From Polytrichum commune (lineage: Eukaryota; Streptophyta; Polytrichopsida; Polytrichales; Polytrichaceae): a DNA stretch of 64,000 nucleotides. The notes under the pieces were generated by a model that ran no database searches, was not told where the DNA came from, and worked only from the letters and a program-made list of their open reading frames with translations. A program made the position numbers and the translations under genes. The stretch is from assembly GCA_950295325.1 (NCBI GenBank), contig OX485805.1, forward strand, positions 18,897,501-18,961,500, read 5' to 3'. Positions within the stretch are counted from its first letter, which is position 1; every line of letters starts with the position of its first letter. Below are positions 1 to 12,188 of this stretch, piece by piece.

Positions 1-170
1 ATCTTGATATTCTATATTTGAGTGCCTAACACAACAATACGTGGCGGAGTGATTAAAATTCCGATTTAAACAATACTTTGCTACTACTTTTAGGTGTTTG
101 ACCAAAAAAAATATGGTTTTAGTAGATTGGAGCACTTCTTCCATCTACTTGACCATGCTTGCTCCCATTA
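1..170. repeat. Dispersed repeat, partner of 34698-34862
   Basis: The first 170 bases are closely similar, in the same orientation, to 34698-34862. Both begin ATCTTGATATTCTATATTTG and both run to CTTGACCATGCTTGCTCCC. The second copy lies inside the 2.6-kb hAT-like element at 33046-35658, so this window edge may be part of another copy of that interior or of an element nested in it. No coding potential is apparent. Confidence 0.75.
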
Positions 171-265
171 AACACATGTCATCTCAGTATCCACAGTTCT
201 TGAAGCCACACCAAACTACAAATTACTCAAATATAGGTGTCCGATTATGGTAAGTAACCATATTA

Positions 266-775
266 TGCCCCCTCCCCACCTGACTTTAGCTAAGCCTAAA
301 AGTTGGTTCTAAAAACACAGCCTTCACACCATTGACATTATCTAGTGCCGAGCCTAGTTGGCAAATGATGTGGCATGGCTTAAAGTGGAGGTTCTAAGCC
401 TTAGGCACCGACCCTCCCATCAATACCTAGACATGAGGCAAGAATGTAGGACCTTTAAAAGTGTTGCCTCCCACCCTTGTGATTGGTTGCTTTTAATCTT
501 AGCTATGAGGGCACGAGGAGCTCCATTAACAAAAACCGATGGTAAGATAGGTGGGGATGGGACAAAAACTATCCAACATTCATTGCTTGGTAGATAAAAC
601 AATGACCATGTGCGAAAGCTACTTAACTAAAATCTACTCAACAATCTTCAGAGTAAGTTCTTGTAGGTGCATTCACTGCATTGGGATAGCCGGACACCTC
701 CGCTATATCCGAGAGAGCTTTACCCAGTTTTAAGGAAAGACTTTGGTTCTTTTGTAAAGACAAGTGGGGAGGGCA
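266..775. mobile_element. TIR element, about 510 bp, PIF/Harbinger-like (copy 1)
   Basis: The ends are inverted repeats, TGCCCCCTCCCCACC on the left and GGTGGGGAGGGCA-like (one mismatch) on the right. The whole unit is repeated at 31025-31546. The left flank is TTA; the right flank is TAG, so the TSD is imperfect here, while the second copy has TTA on both sides. A 3-bp TTA/TAA TSD is typical of PIF/Harbinger (Tourist) MITEs. The short ORFs inside are not supported as genes. Confidence 0.75.
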
Positions 776-1539
776 TAGTCAGTATACCTTATAAGACACC
801 CTTTAGCACTATGAATGGGAGATCCAATTTCTAATTAGAGATTAGCCCAACGCTCAGGGAGGTCACCAGCGAAAATTGTAGAAACAACATGTGATAAAAA
901 ATAAGGTCTAATATATTCATTGTAGATAAATTTTGCAAAAAATGTACATATAATATAGGGGGTTTTAAAATAATGAAACATGTTTACATGTAAAATATCA
1001 TCACATATAATGGCCTCTTTTATCTAGTCAGTGCATGTAAACTAGTGTGGAAACAATTACTAGGGGTAGCGGGTCTAGGGTAGGGTATGTGCTAGTGGAT
1101 GAAAACAGGTAATTTTCTATTGAAAAAGCTTGGATTGATGACTTCGCAAGCTGGTTGACTTGAACATTATTGAACCAATGTATCCAATGTGGAGTTAATG
1201 TTCTCTACCTACGTGCAAGGAGGGAAAATTTCAGTGTGTTGTTTGGATTGCAATCTTCTTTTCAATTTTCTTTTGCAGTATAAATAAAATAAGGTATTTT
1301 GAAATGATTCCCCAAAAAAATTATAAATATTGATAGGGTGTATCAAAATACAAGAATTTACCTTTACTTTGAAAAATACCATAACTTATAATATTTTCTA
1401 CAAGGTAATGGCCCCCCGATAAATGGGCCATGAGTGCATGTGTATGCATTAGTATAAGAGGGAGTGACCTTGCCGAGGCCCAACGAGTTTGAACAATAAC
1501 TATTCATATTCAAGCCTTTAGGCTATTCGTCGATCATTT
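776..1539. other. Intergenic, no recognisable gene
   Basis: AT-rich sequence with scattered short ORFs only. I see no splice-consistent coding exon and no clear element boundary. Confidence 0.5.
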
Positions 1540-1640
1540 CAGAGGAATCTCTAGAACATACTTTGAATTGATAAAGGAAATCCAAAAGAACCGTGTCAAC
1601 ATGTAACCAGTTGGACTTGGAAACATTATTGATTTCGTCC
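1540..1640 (+). mobile_element. Fragment of hAT-MITE family 1
   Basis: Matches the 3' half of the 226-233 bp MITE family described at 12189-12414, including the GAGGAAT..., TCAACATGTAACC and GGTTGGACTTGGAAACA-type segments. Both terminal repeats are absent, so this is an old truncated copy. Confidence 0.6.
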
Positions 1641-1668
1641 CAAATGTCCCCATTGAAGGGGAGGCCAC

Positions 1669-1988
1669 AAATGTTTGTTTCAAAATGGAGTTTGGTAAGC
1701 AAGGTAGAAGAATGTTGGCCTTGACATGTGTTTAACTTTGAGGAGCTGGGTTTTGGGGTTGGTCCCTCTTTTATTGGTTATAACCATCCGTTTTCAACTC
1801 CAATACAAAAACTTAGGTTTTAAGCCATGCAAAACCACTATTTTGGATGGGAGTTGGAAACGGACGATTCTACCCAATAAAAGAGGGACCAACCTCAAAA
1901 TCCAACTCCTTGAAGTTAGGCACATGTGAAGGCCATCATTCTTTTACCTTGGCTTACCAAACTCTGTTCCAAAACCAACGTTTGTGAA
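1669..1988. repeat. Large foldback (inverted repeat), about 320 bp
   Basis: Two arms of about 125-140 bp (1669-1795 and 1840-1988) are reverse complements with scattered mismatches. An example is GGTTGGTCCCTCTTTTATTG on the left, found inverted on the right. The loop is about 45 bp. The structure would transcribe into a long hairpin. It is probably a foldback MITE; I found no clear TSD. Confidence 0.75.
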
Positions 1989-2027
1989 CGTGTGTGGTCT
2001 CCACTCGAGTCATTGCTTTAGTGCCTT

Positions 2028-2593
2028 AGGGGTTGTTTACACCATAGACCATGAGGTCGTCCCAATGTAAAAATTTGTGATGGGCTGTTGAACTTGTTCC
2101 GGGACCACTTTGGTTTACACCAAAGGAAAATGGTCAAAGTGATCATGGAGTTTGAGGTCTCTAAAAGACATATTGTAAGGCCTACGTTATGCACTCACAT
2201 GATCCAACCAGTTTTGCAGTGAGAGAGGCAAAAAAGGTGTTATGGTAGGAAAATGCAAAGGTCTATGGCAGAGAAATATTGCTAGAATAAATTTTTAGTG
2301 AAATTTCTTTTGGGGAAGAGAAGATGAGGATACAAGAAGACAAAAGAATGGTCAAACTTGAATTTTTATTTTCAAAATTTCCCTTTTTGAACATATGTTA
2401 AAAAAAATCCAACACATTCACTTTTTGGTGCATGGTCATTCCCCTTGGTCCACATGTGGTTTCCACCTAGTGAGTGGTCCAAAAACTTTGTAAGTCAATT
2501 TTTTAAGAAATCGGACCATGAAAGGTGGACCATGAGGTTGGACCATCTTCTATAGTCCGACTTCCTTCATGGTCCATGGTGTTAACCAGCCCT
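2028..2593. mobile_element. TIR element, about 566 bp
   Basis: The ends are imperfect inverted repeats: AGGGGTTGTTTACACCATAG on the left, and the reverse complement of the right end begins AGGGCTGGTTAACACCATGG. The first about 180 bp recur in inverted orientation at 23690-23880. The AGGG..GTTTAC-type end resembles plant hAT elements, but no 8-bp TSD is evident, so the superfamily is uncertain. Confidence 0.6.
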
Positions 2594-3838
2594 CAATGAT
2601 GAACACCTAGTCTACAAAGGTATATTACCATGGCCACCTCCCTAGTCCACTTTTTGGGGGATTTTCATTGGGACTGGGAAGGTTCAAGAGCACTAAGTTA
2701 GTCTTAGGAATCATCGTGTGCCGAAGCCTAATCAATCCGAATCAACTACTTTATTTAGATATTTCGCCTCACATTATAAATGGGAAAAACGGATATGTTC
2801 AAACATTGTGAAGTCGGTGGTGCGCCGCCTCCATCCGCATGTGGATAAAGGATTCTCTTGTTGTGGATAATGTGGCAACTTCAAGTGGTAAAACCGGCCG
2901 GAGTTCAACAAACGGTGACCATTTCATGCATGGTGTCCACATCATTCCCGAACTACAAGGCACATCGAAAAACAATGAAAGAAAAATCGCAACGACAATG
3001 GCACTTGCCTTCCTTCGAGAACCCTAATGGAAACGATGGTTCCGCAAACTACACACAACCCCACCTCGTTTTAATTTACCAGGAGGTTCACATAGGACGC
3101 TTGATCTAGAATTTTAGTCCTTGAATAGTTGTTTCAAGCGTTTGTTGCACTCTTGTGTACGTTTGCAAGTGGTCAAGATGGGTTGATTCGTCAATCCCGA
3201 TGAATTGCACATGACGTACACTAAAATGTTTGATTAGTGTGGATTACCATTCAGAGTTAAAATGCGGTGCTTACGATAACAACGATCGTATATAACGTCT
3301 TTCATGTTACACTCGTTGAGTAGATTGGTATAGAAAAAGAAAAGGAAAAAAAAGGACATGATGGTAGGATGCGCGTCATGAATAGAGTTGTGAGAGGCTC
3401 ACCGTGGGACTCGAATCATCGATCCGCACAAAGCACGCGATCTAGTGCACTTTGAAGGAGATATTTTGATGGTGATGAGATGTTCGTAAGCGTCAACAAA
3501 AGCATGATCATGTTCTCCACTAGGAGGATGATCCTTGGGCCACTCACACCAATCATGGTCACATGAGAACCCAATAAGTTAAGTAGATCATGGAACCTTG
3601 AATCGCTCATGCACATACAATGAAATAATGCACGGCACCGTAGTCCTCCTAGGGTTGTGGTGCTTGAGATATTTGTTGCCTTCCTTTGTGGGATGATGGT
3701 ACAATGTGTCCAAACGATGACGATGGTATCTAAGTAGGAGATGCTTCGTGAGGAGGACTCGGGGAACCCACAATTATAGGCACTTGAGATATTGGTTCGT
3801 TTGGGTTCATGTCCTACTACTACCTATTAGCACAACTC
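2594..3838. other. Intergenic, no supported gene
   Basis: Only short ORFs are present. On the minus strand around 3400-3470 there is a tRNA-like stretch with a B-box-like GATTCGAGTCCC, treated separately as a weak SINE candidate. Confidence 0.45.
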
Positions 3839-4307
3839 TAGTGTCCAGGGAGATTTTTGAGCATAATCGGTCAAGATCCGAGTGTTTCCAAGTCCAACCG
3901 GTTACATGTTGTGATCCAGTGCCCGGGAACTAAGTTTTTGGGCATTATAGTAGTCGGTCAAGATCCGAGTGATTCTAAATCCAACCGGTTACATGTTGAC
4001 ATAATCTTCCTGTTTTGCTTTCATTCATTTGCGGAGGTATATATTCTTCTATAGGTTCCTCTAGAATGATCGGTAATTCTCCTGAAGTCTCCAACTTCAA
4101 CCAGTTATTTCATCTGTACCTAATTACCGGTTCTCCCTGACCAGTGTTGTGATCTTTCTGTGTTTCTGTATTAATTTGAGGTATATTCTACAGGCTCCTC
4201 TACGATGATGGGTAATTTTCCTGAAGTCTCGGACTTCAACCGGTTATTTCCCAAACTCAACCGGTTCATCTGTAAGTAACTTAGCAGTTGGTTCTCCCCG
4301 TTCATGG
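3839..4307 (-). mobile_element. hAT-MITE family 1, outer copy, interrupted by a second copy
   Basis: An inverted copy of the family at 12189-12414. Its 3' end lies at 3839-3916 and its 5' end at about 4155-4307. The two halves are separated by a complete second member of the same family (3917-4146). Internal AACCGGTT motifs are conserved. The outer flanks do not show a convincing 8-bp duplication, consistent with an older insertion. Confidence 0.8.
3917..4146 (-). mobile_element. hAT-MITE family 1, nested inner copy with 8-bp TSD
   Basis: A 230-bp element starting CAGTGCCCGGGAAC and ending TTCTCCCTGACCAGTG. It is flanked by the perfect direct repeat TTGTGATC (3909-3916 and 4147-4154). Removing the element plus one TSD copy restores the usual internal sequence of the outer copy. 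The 8-bp TSD and CA-TG-like termini are diagnostic of the hAT superfamily. Confidence 0.9.
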
Positions 4308-5230
4308 CACCTATATATGAGCGATGCCCTACCCAATACCGACCCCCCTTGGTCAATTAGAACGGACCAAATTATAAGTTCCGACACATTTCATTGCCAG
4401 GCCTTGGATTGAAATCGTCGAACATATTTTTTGAACGCAACGTAACAACGCATTCATTTAAGTGGTAAGTTTTGTCACTTAGCCACTCGGTGAAAGGTAG
4501 AGTTTCTCTCAGTTGTGGATTATAATTATGGGCTCCTTCTTTGGTTTGGGTTGATAAGAGAGGATTTTATGGGTGTGATGGGTTCAACATGTTTGGTTTC
4601 TTGGAGGACTGTCCATTTTGTGATTTGGAGGTGGTTCAATCAAGATTGAAACTCAGTTTGCATATCATTTGTATTTGTTTTACAATGTCAGAACGTTACT
4701 CAATTGATGAGTTCTGTTCAACTGCCCGGACTTCAGATTTAGTTTGAAGCAGCGAGATTTCGGCATCAGGAGTCTTTTATTCTTGAATCTGCTGGTGGAC
4801 ACTTGAACACAGCTCATGAGCTCATCAAAAGGATGAATGTCACAATATTGTTCCTACTGTACAACTTATTTTTAAACAAACATATTGCACCAAAGAATTT
4901 ACAGTTTTGCATGCAAAGTTTCACTGCAACTTGGAAGAAGTCGAAGTCTACATGGTCTTCCTTACATCATCATTAATAGCAACATAGGATCCATAATCAT
5001 TAGGAAATCATAAACCAAACATATCAGATCACTCATTTAAACTTCCTAGAGGTTAGAATCCCACATTTGGTCTCAACGCTCAAATTTGCTACCAGGTTCA
5101 AGCACATGAGCGACTCTAGTCAGATTGCCTCATTCTAAAAAGAAAGACACCAAAATGTTGTTCTAGAAAATAGTCGGACTCTGAGATGTTCATCATGATA
5201 TTGATGTAAGTGAGACAACTACACTGGAAA
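4308..5230. other. Intergenic, no supported gene
   Basis: Several short ORFs on both strands; none shows a recognisable motif or a splice partner. Confidence 0.45.
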
Positions 5231-5516
5231 CTGTATTGAGTGTCATACGGCATTGAATGTCCCTGTGGCAACTTTTTTGATGACACTTCTTATGAATAAG
5301 TTTGCGAGTACTATCATGGATGATTGAAATTTGGATGGAAAATCGCTCAGTAAGTGATAGTAATTGCAACCTTTGTAAATCTGTAACGCCCAACTGTTTT
5401 ATTTTTACAAGGAATGACAATAATAATAGGTTTACATTGAGTGTTAGTGACACTACAAAGGCAGTTTACAGTTAGTATTGAGCAAGACAAATAGAATTGG
5501 TGACACTCAATACAAT
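5231..5516. mobile_element. TIR element, about 286 bp
   Basis: TGTATTGAGTGTCA near 5232 is inverted as TGACACTCAATACA near 5500. The interior (for example ACACTTCTTATGAA and a CATGGATGA segment) is related to 23060-23200. The right end, with ACAATATTTAGTGTA, resembles the termini of the element nested at 49359-49581, so these may be one family. Confidence 0.55.
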
Positions 5517-5751
5517 ATTTAGTGTAATCCTCCAGCCTCAACAATTAACCCTCCGCAGATACACTTCACACTCTTACAATACCTATTACAATGTCCTGGC
5601 TAAACCAATCACCAAATCCCCACCAAGTTTTCGATTTCTCAACATCACCTCACATTATGCATTTCCATTGTCACGTGAATATATCCAGAAGAGAAATATG
5701 GACAAAGGTCCAACTTCATGCAATTCATAATAGACTACAAACATAACATTA

Positions 5752-5900
5752 CTCAGTGACAATGGGTCCTCGGAATATAACAGTGGGATGTTGGGAACTT
5801 AATTTGAATCTATTAAGTCTACTTGTGCAGCTTTTCGAGATATGACTGTTATATTTATGAGGGCCCACAGAAGGAGAGCTGAACACAAAGTAATGTTATG
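5752..5900. mobile_element. MITE of the CATAACATTACT family, 149 bp
   Basis: Perfect 12-bp terminal inverted repeats, CATAACATTACT at the left and AGTAATGTTATG at the right. Relatives with the same ends occur near 8212, 22505, 30623 and 38491. No coding capacity. Confidence 0.7.
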
Positions 5901-7622
5901 AAGCTGATTTGTTAGCCACAATAATATTTTAATGTTCACATTATCAGATCACTGAACTTTGATCACTGAGCTGCCAAAGCATGAAATTTCCTGACACCTC
6001 CAACTTCATGCTCTGTCTGTGATGAAAAAGCTCACATTTCAATATGCGATGACATCGTCGACTGTAATGCAGAGAAGAGGTCTTGAGATTTCGATCTGCT
6101 TGGTCACAAACAGTCTTAGATCTCTTATTAGCTGCCAATTTATTTGAATATGTCGATTCTCTCGTGAATAGAAAGATGATGAGATTAAACCTGCAAAAGA
6201 TTGAATTCTGCAATCTTCTCATCAGGAGGAGAAAATTTCATAAAAGAGACCTGCAACCTCTGCAAAAGCAAGTTAGCAATAAGTGTTGTTGGTACTTGAG
6301 ATCAATGAGACTAAACTGACACTTTGATTCAACCACTTGTGGCCTGCTTCACCAAGCTGAGATTGGTTTGAGTGTTAAGATCAAAATGCCATAGCTTCCA
6401 AAAATGAATGCGATCCAAGGATGATTGAATCCTTACAACCCCAACATTGACAAGGAAATTATTGTATGATCATTTAAGTATTTATTTTTCCAATTAATAT
6501 TTATGTCTTATTGATCAACTTGACAATTAATCATGGACACTTGAGAGAGTATAACACTGAAAAGTCTAGATGTCATTTATAATAGATAAATGAGATGCTG
6601 GACATAGGTTCTAAGCATTCCACCATAGAATATAAAGCCTCAGTAGCATTTTTGAAGGGGATCACATTCAAAAATATGTATGAAAATGAGGTTTTGATCT
6701 TTAAATCTTATTCAAAAATGAAAATAAGATGCATATTTTTTTTTTGGTACAAAAACATGTTTGTTTCAAAGTAACATTTGTCATGTTTTTTCGAGATTTT
6801 AGTTCATCAAAGTTTGGATGGTCATAGGTTTGGCTACGTTAAATCTTAAGGCTTGATGCACTAATGAACATATTGTGCTCTCAAAATTCTCCCTTTGATG
6901 AATCTTGCACTTGACATGAGTGACCAAAAAGTGATCACTCACCTTTCAAACATCTTTCAACTCTTTAAAGTTGTTATGGTTTTTTTTTATCTATTTTTCT
7001 AGGGTTCTCACTTACTTAAGCATTTGATCGAATGTTTTATATTTGACAGTGTGTATTGGAGGGAGTAAGTTTTCCCTCTGTTAGAGGAAAATAATAAATG
7101 AACAAGGTTGATCATTTTGATTATTTATTCCCACCACCTTCTTAGTATGAGGCTTAAGATATGCTTCATACAAAGATGTTGGTTGATAATGAAGGGATCT
7201 ATTTTATTTTTGAAGTGAGACACTTTTAAAATCGGTTCCTTGAAATCCAATTAGTCACATTGTTGATTCTAATTGTATCTATGTACACTAGATTCACTCT
7301 GCACATGTTTTCCTTGCATATATATTGACCCTTTAGGTTTAAAATGCAAACTATAAATTATAATGCATCTTAATTTATTTCCCGGGGTCTTCATAGATTT
7401 GGCTCTGAATGGTATGCATTTGAGAGTGCAAGAAAGCAACAAGTGGTGAGGGAAGCAATTTTGATAAACGGGTGATGACATAGTTCATAATTTGCTTCAC
7501 TGAGGTGAGTGATTGTACTTTGATTTGATTTTAATGTTGGCCATGATATGCATAAATCCATGCTTTAAAGAGATGAATGCTAGGAGGTCACAATGCCACT
7601 CAGAACAGAGGGAAACTGACTA
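5901..7622. other. Intergenic, no supported gene
   Basis: About 1.7 kb of AT-rich sequence with short unrelated ORFs. No domain, splice-consistent exon or bounded repeat was recognised. Confidence 0.45.
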
Positions 7623-7973
7623 AGGTAGGGGTGGCAATTTCCGTGCGGGTCCTAAAGTCGACCCCTATGTCGGAAGCACCTATCAAGGTGCTTTTACCGT
7701 TCACAACGCTGCCAACATTTCATTGGCTGCCAGCGGTCGGTTTTAGAAATCCACCCTGTGGATATACCACATACCCTATGTGCGAGTGTTGGTCACTCTA
7801 CAAGGTTTCCTTTAAAAAATTGTAGGAAATCATAAACATGCTAGAAAATTTTGATTTTTTCAAAGTTGCTCTTGCACTAGCTTTGCGGAGCGCTCAAAAT
7901 TTATAAAAAAAAATAGTTTCAACATCCCAACTAGGCACATCTAAAATTTGGACGGAAATTGCCACCCCTACCT
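7623..7973. mobile_element. TIR element, 351 bp, perfect 22-bp TIR
   Basis: The ends are exact inverted repeats beginning AGGTAGGGGTGGCAATTTCC. The flanking dinucleotide is TA on both sides (7621-7622 and 7974-7975), so the unit could be a TA-duplicating element. The TAGGGGTGGCAA core is also reminiscent of plant hAT ends. The superfamily is therefore left open; the TIR itself is unambiguous. Confidence 0.8.
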
Positions 7974-8211
7974 TAATATGAAGTAACTCCTCCTAGATGA
8001 CGCCCATCAAAAATGTGTGTCAAACCCTCCACGTTGACACAAAATATAATGTCAGATGGGTTGTGTCGCGAGACCCCGATATTTAATTTCCTACTCTATA
8101 ACTTTGAGGCACACAAGGCATGACTCTTTTCTCATCTCATCGACATATCCCATGACACATCTCATCCCTCAAACCAATTTTCCTATACACTTTGTGATCC
8201 CTCATGCAACC

Positions 8212-8361
8212 TAACATTATTCAGATTCATAACAGTGTTCTATGGGACTAATAGTATTGTGCGGAATATTCCTCACATTCCTCATCCCCAGTGAGTGTGA
8301 AGAATATTCCACAGAATACTATCAGTCCCACAGAACACTGTTATGAATCTGAATAATGTTA
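8212..8361. mobile_element. Foldback MITE, 150 bp, near-perfect hairpin
   Basis: The two arms (about 66 bp each) pair with only about five mismatches around a short loop. The ends read TAACATTATTCAGATTCATA and its inverse. It is closely related to the CATAACATTACT family. The long stem would make a good substrate for small-RNA processing if transcribed. Confidence 0.85.
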
Positions 8362-8704
8362 TGAAAGTGAGCTGGGGAATAACTTTGTCACTATCAAACT
8401 ACAATATAAATTGTGGCTAAGTGGCCGCGGCTACTGTTAGATTGGTCATGAACTTGTGCATTTTGGTCACAATTAACTCAAGATCTTCATGATCCGATCT
8501 AATTTCCTGAATCATTCTACAGTGCATCGGAATGGAAATTAAAAGAAGAGTACTCATTAAACGGTTGGAGTAAGTTATTGCATCAGAGAGGATTTGAGGT
8601 ACCATGGGGATCAAAGTATGGAGGTGTTAGGATGTTGCAATGCCCCCAAAAATTTGGGCTTGTGGGTGACCATGGGTGTTGAACATACCTAACTTGTTGT
8701 AAGT

Positions 8705-9095
8705 AGGGCTTGTTTACATGAAAGCCATTAGGCCATGGCTCTTGGAAAACCTTGAATTCTCCTTGGTGGAGAGTGTCACAACCCCCCGGTTAAGGTTTAC
8801 ATGAGGATAGTTTTGGATGTTTTCCCACCCATGACATTTTAAGTGAACAAAACATATACATAGAATCTCACATGACGAGTATGGATAACGTTGACTAGGG
8901 TTGTAGGGGAACTTTTCGTCGGACAACTCTTGAAGATAGGCATGGCAGAATGTGCGGTGAGAATTTGGGTGAACACTATCATGGGCTTGTGACTGCCAAA
9001 AGACTTTGAGTTATAATCCACAAACTTCTCTATGCTCTGATCCAAAAAGAGGGGTACCATGGTTATTTAAAAGCCTTTAGTGTAAACGTGCCCCT
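8705..9095. mobile_element. TIR element, about 391 bp
   Basis: The left end AGGGCTTGTTTACATGAAAG is inverted at the right end (the reverse complement starts AGGGGCACGTTTACACTAAA). These imperfect TIRs carry a GTTTACA core. No TSD is clear. Confidence 0.6.
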
Positions 9096-9345
9096 CAATA
9101 TATGAAAGGCAAAATGTTCCAGGAAGTTCATATCTGATGATGCACAATGATTAAGAGATGAAGCAATATTAATTAAGAAGTATTCTTTCCTACTTGAGTT
9201 TGGAAGTCTAGCCCAGACTGCAACATCCCAACAAACCACTTTGAACATGTTTGACCAGAGGATTTAAATTGAAGACTCTAAACATGAACATCAGAGGTTA
9301 ATCTTGTACAGAATTGTCAGTTGTGAATCTGCATGGGGTGAATTA

Positions 9346-9761
9346 AGGTAGAAATACCATAACCTGTGAAAATAAGGTGATTTGCATTGAAGATCTGGTC
9401 TGACAATCATGAGAGAAAATTTTCCAAGATAGACCAGAAGGATTCATGAAGAATGCAAGTTGTTTCAAAATTTCTGCCCTATGCAAAAAATCTTACAATT
9501 TTTCAAAGTGGAAAGTTGTCCAAACCCCTACTCGTTCACTAGATTCTCCCTACACTGAACACGGTAATCCGCATTTCCATACAGAACATCGCCTAAATCA
9601 GTTACCTCATGAGTACATTAACACTTGACTCCCATTGGCTACACTAAGTGTACACGCATTGAAGTTGTCGCCGAGCCATGATCGGTTTTAGAAATGGCAC
9701 TTCACCATTATGACAACGGCCTAGTGCACGGCTAGAGGAATGGGTTATGGTATTTCTACCT
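9346..9761. mobile_element. TIR element, 416 bp, TA-flanked
   Basis: A perfect 19-bp inverted repeat, AGGTAGAAATACCATAACC, at both ends, with TA immediately outside each end (9344-9345 and 9762-9763). The AGGTAG start and TA flanks match the element at 7623-7973, which suggests a shared transposition mechanism. Confidence 0.75.
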
Positions 9762-9860
9762 TATGTGTGTGTCTGTGGAGAGCTGGAGCTGGGAATGGAT
9801 CAAAATTGAAGGATGTCATCCACGTTTGCAGAACATGGAAATATGATAAAATTGACGAAG

Positions 9861-10411
9861 CACGGGTAGATCACTCTAAGGCATTTTTGTGCACCACGTG
9901 CGGCTGGGGTTTTTTTTGTTTTGGGGCTATTTACCTTCAAGGACTGAATTAAAGCCTCCCTATAATTACTTAAATTTAAAAAATGGCCCATTTGTTTGCA
10001 CCCTTCCATTACTTATATTGTCCAAGTCACTGTAATTTTTTGTACTTTATATTCCTTTTAAGTAATAAACAGGCGTGGGGAAGACGACCCCAACGACGGC
10101 ACGTTCCCTTTTCATCCATTTTGGACAGACGGAAATCCCAATTATCATCCATCCCCGTGAGTCTTAAACCCATTTACATACCATACTAAACATACCTTCT
10201 AGGATCCTTATCTTCAGCCCCTATATTAATTTTACAAAAAAATAATGGCCCACGTTTTATGTCCATCTAACTTACTTATAATAGGATTGTCTACATTTAA
10301 TGGCCCCTTCATTATTTGGAATTCCTTTATAATTTTTATTTCAAATGATTTTAATCCTCTCTATATTATGCCGCACGTCGTTTTTAAAATGCACTAAGTA
10401 ATCTACCCATG
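9861..10411. mobile_element. hAT-type family 2 element, 551 bp
   Basis: It starts CACGGGTAGATCACT and ends AGTAATCTACCCATG, an imperfect TIR that continues inward to a shared GTGCGGC segment. The flanks are TGACGAAG and TGATGAAG, an 8-bp TSD with one mismatch. It is nearly identical in sequence to 36959-37457, apart from about 52 bp (roughly 10069-10120) missing there. No transposase is encoded. Confidence 0.88.
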
Positions 10412-11033
10412 TGATGAAGTAGATTACCTCACCCAAAAAAAAATTATGAACTACCTGTGAGACAGTTGCATATTAGAGTTATCTGTAAAGTCTCTCAAAG
10501 AGGAATGAAACTGCGGGTTTGATCCTTTTTTGAGAAAACTTTTTATGAAGAGCTCAGTATTTCGTCATGCATTGGAGCCTAATTTCAAAGTTGGGTGAAA
10601 TTTTTGGGACCTCCTCTTTTCATATCTCAAACTTTGAGAGAATTTTAGAATTTAAAATAAGGTACATAGCATTTGTTGTCCTACATCCCAAATCGGCCTA
10701 TGGAAGGCTAGCTTGGGCCACCCATCCTAGTAAGACAAACTAGAAATTTGGTTTTTAATAGTGACACCATTCTTTGTGTATGATAATTCAAGCATTAAAA
10801 AAACTTGGATGACTTTGCATTAATTCTCAGAAACTTGGGACTAAACCCATGGTTTTATCTACTATACCTTTACAAATAACTCTATTACCTAGCTTACTTC
10901 AATCCACTCTCGAAACAAATGTAGTCCACAATACTTAAGGCCAATTCAATCATATCACAACATGCAGATGGCATCAATCTCACAGGACTTCAATGATGTA
11001 TGTTTTAACACAAATGTATCTTCAATATTCATA

Positions 11034-11077
<44 letters not shown>

Positions 11078-11078
11078 C
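11034..11078. repeat. Compound (GT)n(AT)n microsatellite
   Basis: An alternating GT run passes directly into an AT run over 45 bp. Confidence 0.95.
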
Positions 11079-11251
11079 CTTCAAGCTATAATCCAGGGAT
11101 ATGAAGTGAGATAAGTCGTACATGTCACACTGATTCTTGACAAAGAATTTAATATCTCATAATGTGCACTTTGTGATGTACAAGTTGACAATTTTGCAAG
11201 CAGCAGCATTTGGACACCATCTAGCAACAGTTTATTCACAAAAAATAAATC

Positions 11252-11347
11252 TCATACACAGAATCTGTCGTTGAATGCCTTCTTGTGATTCTTGACAAAA
11301 GTGGTCTCATCCGAGGTTAGGGTGTTGGGTTTAAGGTCTTCAAAACC
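11252..11347 (-). other. Possible orphan 3' exon
   Basis: On the minus strand a good acceptor (a pyrimidine-rich tract ending TTGCAG) is followed by an open frame that ends in a stop. The peptide tail reads TFVKNHKKAFNDRFCV. I do not recognise it and could not find a matching upstream exon. It may be a gene remnant or chance. Confidence 0.2.
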
Positions 11348-11548
11348 CTGCAATGGAGAAGCAACCAATTCATACATTTGAAGATGAAACACAGCACAAT
11401 CTGCTAAACTCCTGGAAAACACATAACTGGAAATACTTAAGGTAGACAATGCTTATTCAGATACTGTCCTTATCTGTGGCGTTGGCTACAGTATGTTGGC
11501 TTTCTGTCTCCAAAAAAACATAAAAATACTCAACTTATGACACATTTA

Positions 11549-11745
11549 ATGAGCACAAGAATCTTCACTTTCATAATGAATAAAATATTTACATGAGCTC
11601 CCAAAAGTATGAGGAAAGTGGGTTACAGCTGTGATTTGGATTTGCTAATCATCTCGTAAGTACAGTACTAATCGAGTGTTTCATACTCTAAAAGAAGTGG
11701 GGTAGTTGGGAAGAAAGTACCCATTTTAAGACCCAATTACCTAAC
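11549..11745 (+). repeat. Dispersed repeat, partner of 60055-60245
   Basis: About 190 bp shared with 60055-60245. Both contain CACAAGAATCTTCACTTT, then TATGAGGAAAGTGG, TACTAATCGAGTGTTTCATA and a GACCCA-rich end. The boundaries are not resolved and no coding content is seen. Confidence 0.7.
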
Positions 11746-12188
11746 AGAACTAGAGGACAGAGCGAGCAAATAGCCCAACACATTCAACCCTCAATAATTT
11801 GTGGTGACAAGCAGGTGGGTTTGTGATCATCCATATTGATTCAGAGGCTCGGTAGATTGATTCAGTCATTGATATTGGCAGTGGCGTGCATGATTGAAAA
11901 GCTCATTAAATCAAAGCTGGAACTAGAAATGAGTTAAGAATACAGTGTAAGCCAATCACACAATTGCAGAATTAGTCATACACAGACAGAATTGTAGTAC
12001 ATAAGGTAGATGGGTCTAATTAAGTGGCTCGTTTTCTTAATGGGACCCCTAGATTTGATTGATATATGGTTCAGTGAGGATCAAAGAGCAAACATCGTAA
12101 AGATCCATGTTCAAAGAGATTGGATCACGTCTTCAAATATCAAACAGTACTCCACACTCGATAGTAAACACAATTAGGAGGACCTATG

